In this document: positions 45,501-47,076 of the stretch, in pieces
Numbering within the stretch: position 1 is the first letter of the stretch
Layout: each line of letters opens with the position of its first letter
Source: Polaromonas sp.
Lineage (GTDB): Bacteria > Pseudomonadota > Gammaproteobacteria > Burkholderiales > Burkholderiaceae_C
Length of the DNA stretch: 47,076 nucleotides
Assembly (NCBI GenBank): GCA_013297865.1
Contig: JAAFIP010000018.1
Location: 1 to 47,076, forward strand
Direction of reading: 5' to 3'
Position numbers and translations under genes: made by a program
Notes under the pieces: model-generated
The model's database searches: none
What the model saw: only the letters and a program-made list of their open reading frames with translations
What the model was told of the DNA's origin: nothing

Positions 45501-47076
45501 GCAATCTGGTCAAGAATATTGTGGATATTCCTGCAGGCACGCAAAACAGTACCTCGCCAGGCGCCTACACCGTCACCGTACAAAACTCGTTTGAGAGCAC
45601 GGGCGGTACCTCTGCTTATGACACGCAGTTCCGCGACACCATGCCCGGTGGCACCAATGCAGCCAATGTGCGGATCTCGCTGGACAACGGCGCTACGTTT
45701 ACTACGCTGGCCGATTTCACAAACCCTGCACTGGGACGCAGTGGTGCGGTAACCGGTGGTGTGGTTGATGTCAACCTTGGCGACCTGGCGGTGGGCACCA
45801 AGGTAGTGATCAGATACGACGTGGATGTACCCACAGCCACAACGCAGGCTGCTGACAACACGACCCACGCACAGGTTATCTTCTCCAGCATTCCGGACAT
45901 TGCCCCCACTTCGCTGGGCAGCGCTGGCTTTGCAGGCAGCAGCATTCCCGGCGCAGACGGCGCCGCCAATGGCGAACGCAATGGCACACTCGTGGCACAA
46001 AGCGCCTTGCCAGCCAATGACATCGCTGGGACCACACTCAACAATTACCGCAACGTAGATCCTGCCGGGTATGGCACCATTGCCGGCACCTTGTGGGACG
46101 ATACGCTAACGGCCAATGGCGCCATTGACCCAGGTGAATCCGTGTTGGCTGGCGTGACGGTCACCCTCACTTGGGGTGGTGCGGATGGCGTCGTAGGAAC
46201 AGGCGGCGACGACAGGGTCATCACCACCATCACCAATGCCAGTGGCCAATACACCTTCGGCGCGTTGCCGCAGGGTGGCTACCAAATCACGGTGCCAACG
46301 ACCACAGCCAAAACCGATGCGACGGCCGCTGCAGACCCAGACACGCTGGCTATCCGTGTGGATGCAGATGCGGGCACACTGGCCAGCATCAATACCTCAG
46401 TGGCTGAGGCCGCAACCGTGGTTGCGGGCACCAACAGCATCACCACCCGCAATTTTGGCTATGTTCAGCCCAACGATGCACCCGTCAATCAGTACAACGG
46501 TGCCGCACTGGCGCCCAACACACTGGCTGCCACCGTTGGCCTGAACGAAGACGCCAGCGTAGTGTTCAGCAGCGCCAATGCCAATCGGATCGGCATTGCC
46601 GACCCTGATGGCGACCAGGGCGATGGCAGACTACAGACCACCCTCAGCGTTGCCAATGGCACGCTGACCGTTGGTGGCGCAGTTGGTGGAGGGCTTGTCG
46701 TAGCTAACAACGGCACGGGCACCGTTACCCTGACAGGGACCCAAGCCGAAATCAACGCTGCATTGGCCACGCTCACTTACACGCCCACTACCAATTACAA
46801 CGGGGCTGACACCCTGACCATCGTGACCAATGACCGCGGTCAAGGTGGTGATGCAGACGGTGATTTGCTACCGCGCGAAGAAGGGCCATTGGGCACGCCG
46901 GCAGACCGCATCAACTCTCCTGACAGATTGACGGTGACCAACACCATCAACCTCACCATTGCCCCGGTCAATGATGCACCGATAGCCACGGGAAGTGCCA
47001 CACTGCCCACCACGACAGAAGACGCCAGCAACCCACCGGGCACAGCGATAAGCACCCTGTTTGGCGGCAACTTCAA
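39524..47076 (+). CDS. Giant DUF4347-type surface adhesin (incomplete at window end)
   Basis: The frame runs from the ATG at 39524 (AGAGG upstream) to the window end without a stop: 2,517 complete codons. There is no N-terminal signal peptide, so type I secretion through a C-terminal signal is likely. LEARILFDAAG at 47-57 matches the LEPRxLFDAA motif of this family. The DUF4347 domain spans about 107-265, with IVSHGQAG (H163) and ILGCDVAQG (C208). From about 670 come repeated beta-sandwich modules of the DUF11/isopeptide type (YTLTVQVGDFYGIRDAVITDALPDGVEF; EYTITLTNTSGVKAWDLSFNDVFP). An SdrD-B-like module lies at about 2183-2300 (GTLWDDTLTANGAIDPGESVLAGVTV). VCBS/cadherin-like repeats follow (ALATLTYTPTTNYNGADTLTI; VNDAPIATG). 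It probably mediates attachment or biofilm formation. Confidence 0.92.
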   Translation, partial: MKKVWNTRFQQLGRVRVAEQEPAAAPLAAVPAAARAALRPRKQYAPLEARILFDAAGFAAADHQMDDTAHQQAEAQRVASEQARLLDQSEHSAQRFAAPVDAVAQGNTVVVIDSRVANYQELLQGVDPHATVRIIGADEDGLQVISELLGSTGNVSSLQIVSHGQAGAIRLGSSTLDSVALNNADIAAQLQAWQNGMTTNADILILGCDVAQGSKGQSFVQRLADLTQADISASTDDTGSATQGGNWVLEFNVGARDSTYAFSQQAMQTYSELMAAGPTTTLSLPDSTLIGATNQAGSVTFDNTGTTVGYAPYVALAFDSNRSPDPSTNAAEGITYVAGSGSYLGTPLADTAVLTFDASGNASTPSVVDPATGAPLVFTAASFGMGAGDTLVIYQLPYGSFTPDNPPAKIDFKYNVGANADASNTVTQGGEGAPALGIASRGLFLLGETPLAEAGDAVVLQAAATTAATNPIWYRTAYINSSREAEQVPGANDKQYFIAELEMAPGQTVLSNNGVIDPTRPGTTTDRYVSRLSIPNNINFDPAVDVTLNYNPTGTTASPNDPVVPGAQIFVVDKATGIRAGLPGGPVRDPVLGTWSSAGGVELVAIAPAGTSFTGGVLGLELNYFIPDTIIDPATGNDVPQFFDAKHTGNVKFADGDDPQNAPFTIDPPQVKIEYETIQIQKVVTGATPNALDSANPNGVRSGDVLTYTLTVQVGDFYGIRDAVITDALPDGVEFNPGSMRVVSGNVNGQAISNVAVTPTVFTGTTANTATGVATVDIQAGEIAEGTVVDVDGAAGVQVGGNGKQVLQFNLSNAIAGSTAGNAGVTGAQAGDLLGDAFGTAAGQGLTTITITYTATVRDTYRVPANANNSAPSTGVQVLENDVLRNDVRVSGTLLRDTNASPTVANIVSTGVINADESTATVTVKDGKLDLEVFAINGVLASDASIPKDAAGRPVIAAGDNVTYRLRYNLSQGDFNNLRLEGFLPDPIFQANDPDQDGTPSGYTGVTPTAAGELTTGGSLTSNWAQAGTYLLGPTHNQSDVTLGTPVVSSTATSAGNSVAFNINTSSSRPSNPANERVDILFTVKASDKPYADNLLLTAQARETAERSVNGGVTEPTPLPDDAIIQIVRAEPRLVVSHGVIARVGGQGGDIQGNTGLGTVPDALTSSATAPFSGTLTSASQINGNVTNVDAGDTLRMGFAIQNTGSSGAFDVKTTAITPPPGYRFVSDNPDATAAANNFQVRRGDGTLLTAGSGPGQYTVTFNAAGQAIVELNDGANTAGLGKGRTSQGAPVTDGSNILVITYDVVADSDPAAAISAVAADNATSTLAVDSYSSRNGGTDFTTTLNAATSGQVRDDAFLEIARPQVDIRWQGDSTDADTTVTADDSNQAHTNLGDLVVGEKGFFDIKVTVPEGVTNGLFADINLPAGLRLDTSYNGGIGYEIISTATGTGVNGQGLNGQLGSDFVGTGTNAASAANIAGNGGALGAAGVGARVNLGTITNAADNNAGNNSFIVRVRVVVDNAPVNQQGVTNTSTSDAVFTDTDGATGNGVSEQRDIADTSTANDPTITVVEPTVTTVKTVAIVDIDPAPGDQPGTQADENDIVEYTITLTNTSGVKAWDLSFNDVFPTQLLNDATLNITSVSSTGASVNGAAPSAMTATDFTLNTGTRALTLNTANTYDLDAGGTIVVKVRGTVNASAAGLTNFGNDAETRWTSLDRSSAAAIDNNTIGNTPSGERGGANGLLQGTGVDVGTGPTSGTGAANTIQATSTSLNDYRTASRALVPVVTIDPVLSHIGGLADTSANPADTRATQEVAVGEVTRFRMVVKVPAGQINNFSVVPTLPTGYEYLGNATVALVSDSGMTSSALTGAGLQQGDGTGSGSAAIFGNIQGDLSSATYTAAGADPRAAGTKPVFAITNSGSTAAPSFDLGTLTNGDNDTDSEYVVIEFNAVVKNDIANQSGTSLGPVVFDVRVGAATVATSNVVTDTVVEPNISNLVKNIVDIPAGTQNSTSPGAYTVTVQNSFESTGGTSAYDTQFRDTMPGGTNAANVRISLDNGATFTTLADFTNPALGRSGAVTGGVVDVNLGDLAVGTKVVIRYDVDVPTATTQAADNTTHAQVIFSSIPDIAPTSLGSAGFAGSSIPGADGAANGERNGTLVAQSALPANDIAGTTLNNYRNVDPAGYGTIAGTLWDDTLTANGAIDPGESVLAGVTVTLTWGGADGVVGTGGDDRVITTITNASGQYTFGALPQGGYQITVPTTTAKTDATAAADPDTLAIRVDADAGTLASINTSVAEAATVVAGTNSITTRNFGYVQPNDAPVNQYNGAALAPNTLAATVGLNEDASVVFSSANANRIGIADPDGDQGDGRLQTTLSVANGTLTVGGAVGGGLVVANNGTGTVTLTGTQAEINAALATLTYTPTTNYNGADTLTIVTNDRGQGGDADGDLLPREEGPLGTPADRINSPDRLTVTNTINLTIAPVNDAPIATGSATLPTTTEDASNPPGTAISTLFGGNF

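Overview
The window looks like the replication-origin region of a betaproteobacterium of the order Burkholderiales, most likely family Comamonadaceae (Rhodoferax/Polaromonas-like). Four things point there: the order mnmE-yidC-yidD-rnpA-rpmH / dnaA-dnaN-gyrB; the mnmG-rsmG-lysE-parA-hydrolase-parB cluster; the high G+C of the core genes; and a dispersed repeat (core ATAGCTGCTCCCGCGATATT) that resembles, from memory, repeats common in that family. No rRNA, tRNA or CRISPR array was found.

Positions 1-10.4 kb are conserved core. The leftward block rpmH, rnpA, yidD, yidC, mnmE diverges from the rightward block dnaA, dnaN, gyrB. DnaA boxes lie both upstream of dnaA and between dnaA and dnaN, where the origin probably is. 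The 534-bp mnmE-yidC gap holds two inverted copies of a hairpin element.

Positions 10.4-24.5 kb are an accessory defence island directly behind gyrB. In order it holds a HigBA-like toxin-antitoxin pair, an AbrB/VapC pair, a seven-gene leftward operon, a mobile mystery A/B (HTH plus Fic) pair, and an XRE/AbiEii nucleotidyltransferase pair. The operon runs small unknown gene, Vsr endonuclease, cytosine-5 methyltransferase, GHKL ATPase, Z1-type SF2 ATPase, PD-(D/E)XK protein (DUF4420), AIPR protein. It looks by eye less G+C-rich than its surroundings and resembles a restriction-modification-like system whose effector is a multi-protein ATPase/nuclease assembly instead of one restriction enzyme.

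Positions 24.5-31.7 kb hold mixed metabolic and envelope genes: a DUF4832-type lipoprotein, a secreted alpha/beta hydrolase, a PduO-type cobalamin adenosyltransferase, an FAD-linked D-lactate dehydrogenase/glycolate oxidase-type protein, a solute-binding lipoprotein and a CsgG-like lipoprotein. Positions 32-39.1 kb return to origin-proximal housekeeping (parB, a hydrolase, parA, LysE exporter, rsmG, an anchored hypothetical protein, mnmG), with four parS-like sites inside the coding sequences of rsmG and mnmG. From 39.5 kb to the window end runs one giant open frame (more than 2,500 codons, no stop), a DUF4347-type surface adhesin.

The most unusual content is in the repeats. (1) A hairpin family (five copies, four of them in two 236-237-bp composites) keeps its apical core but has long, covarying stems, and its non-Watson-Crick pairs are G-U on one strand only. 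(2) A second hairpin element of the same logic lies between mnmE and yidC. (3) Eight copies of a short dispersed repeat occur; one supplies a Shine-Dalgarno sequence and start codon, one supplies a tiny leader ORF overlapping the next gene start, and one is read in frame inside a hydrolase gene.
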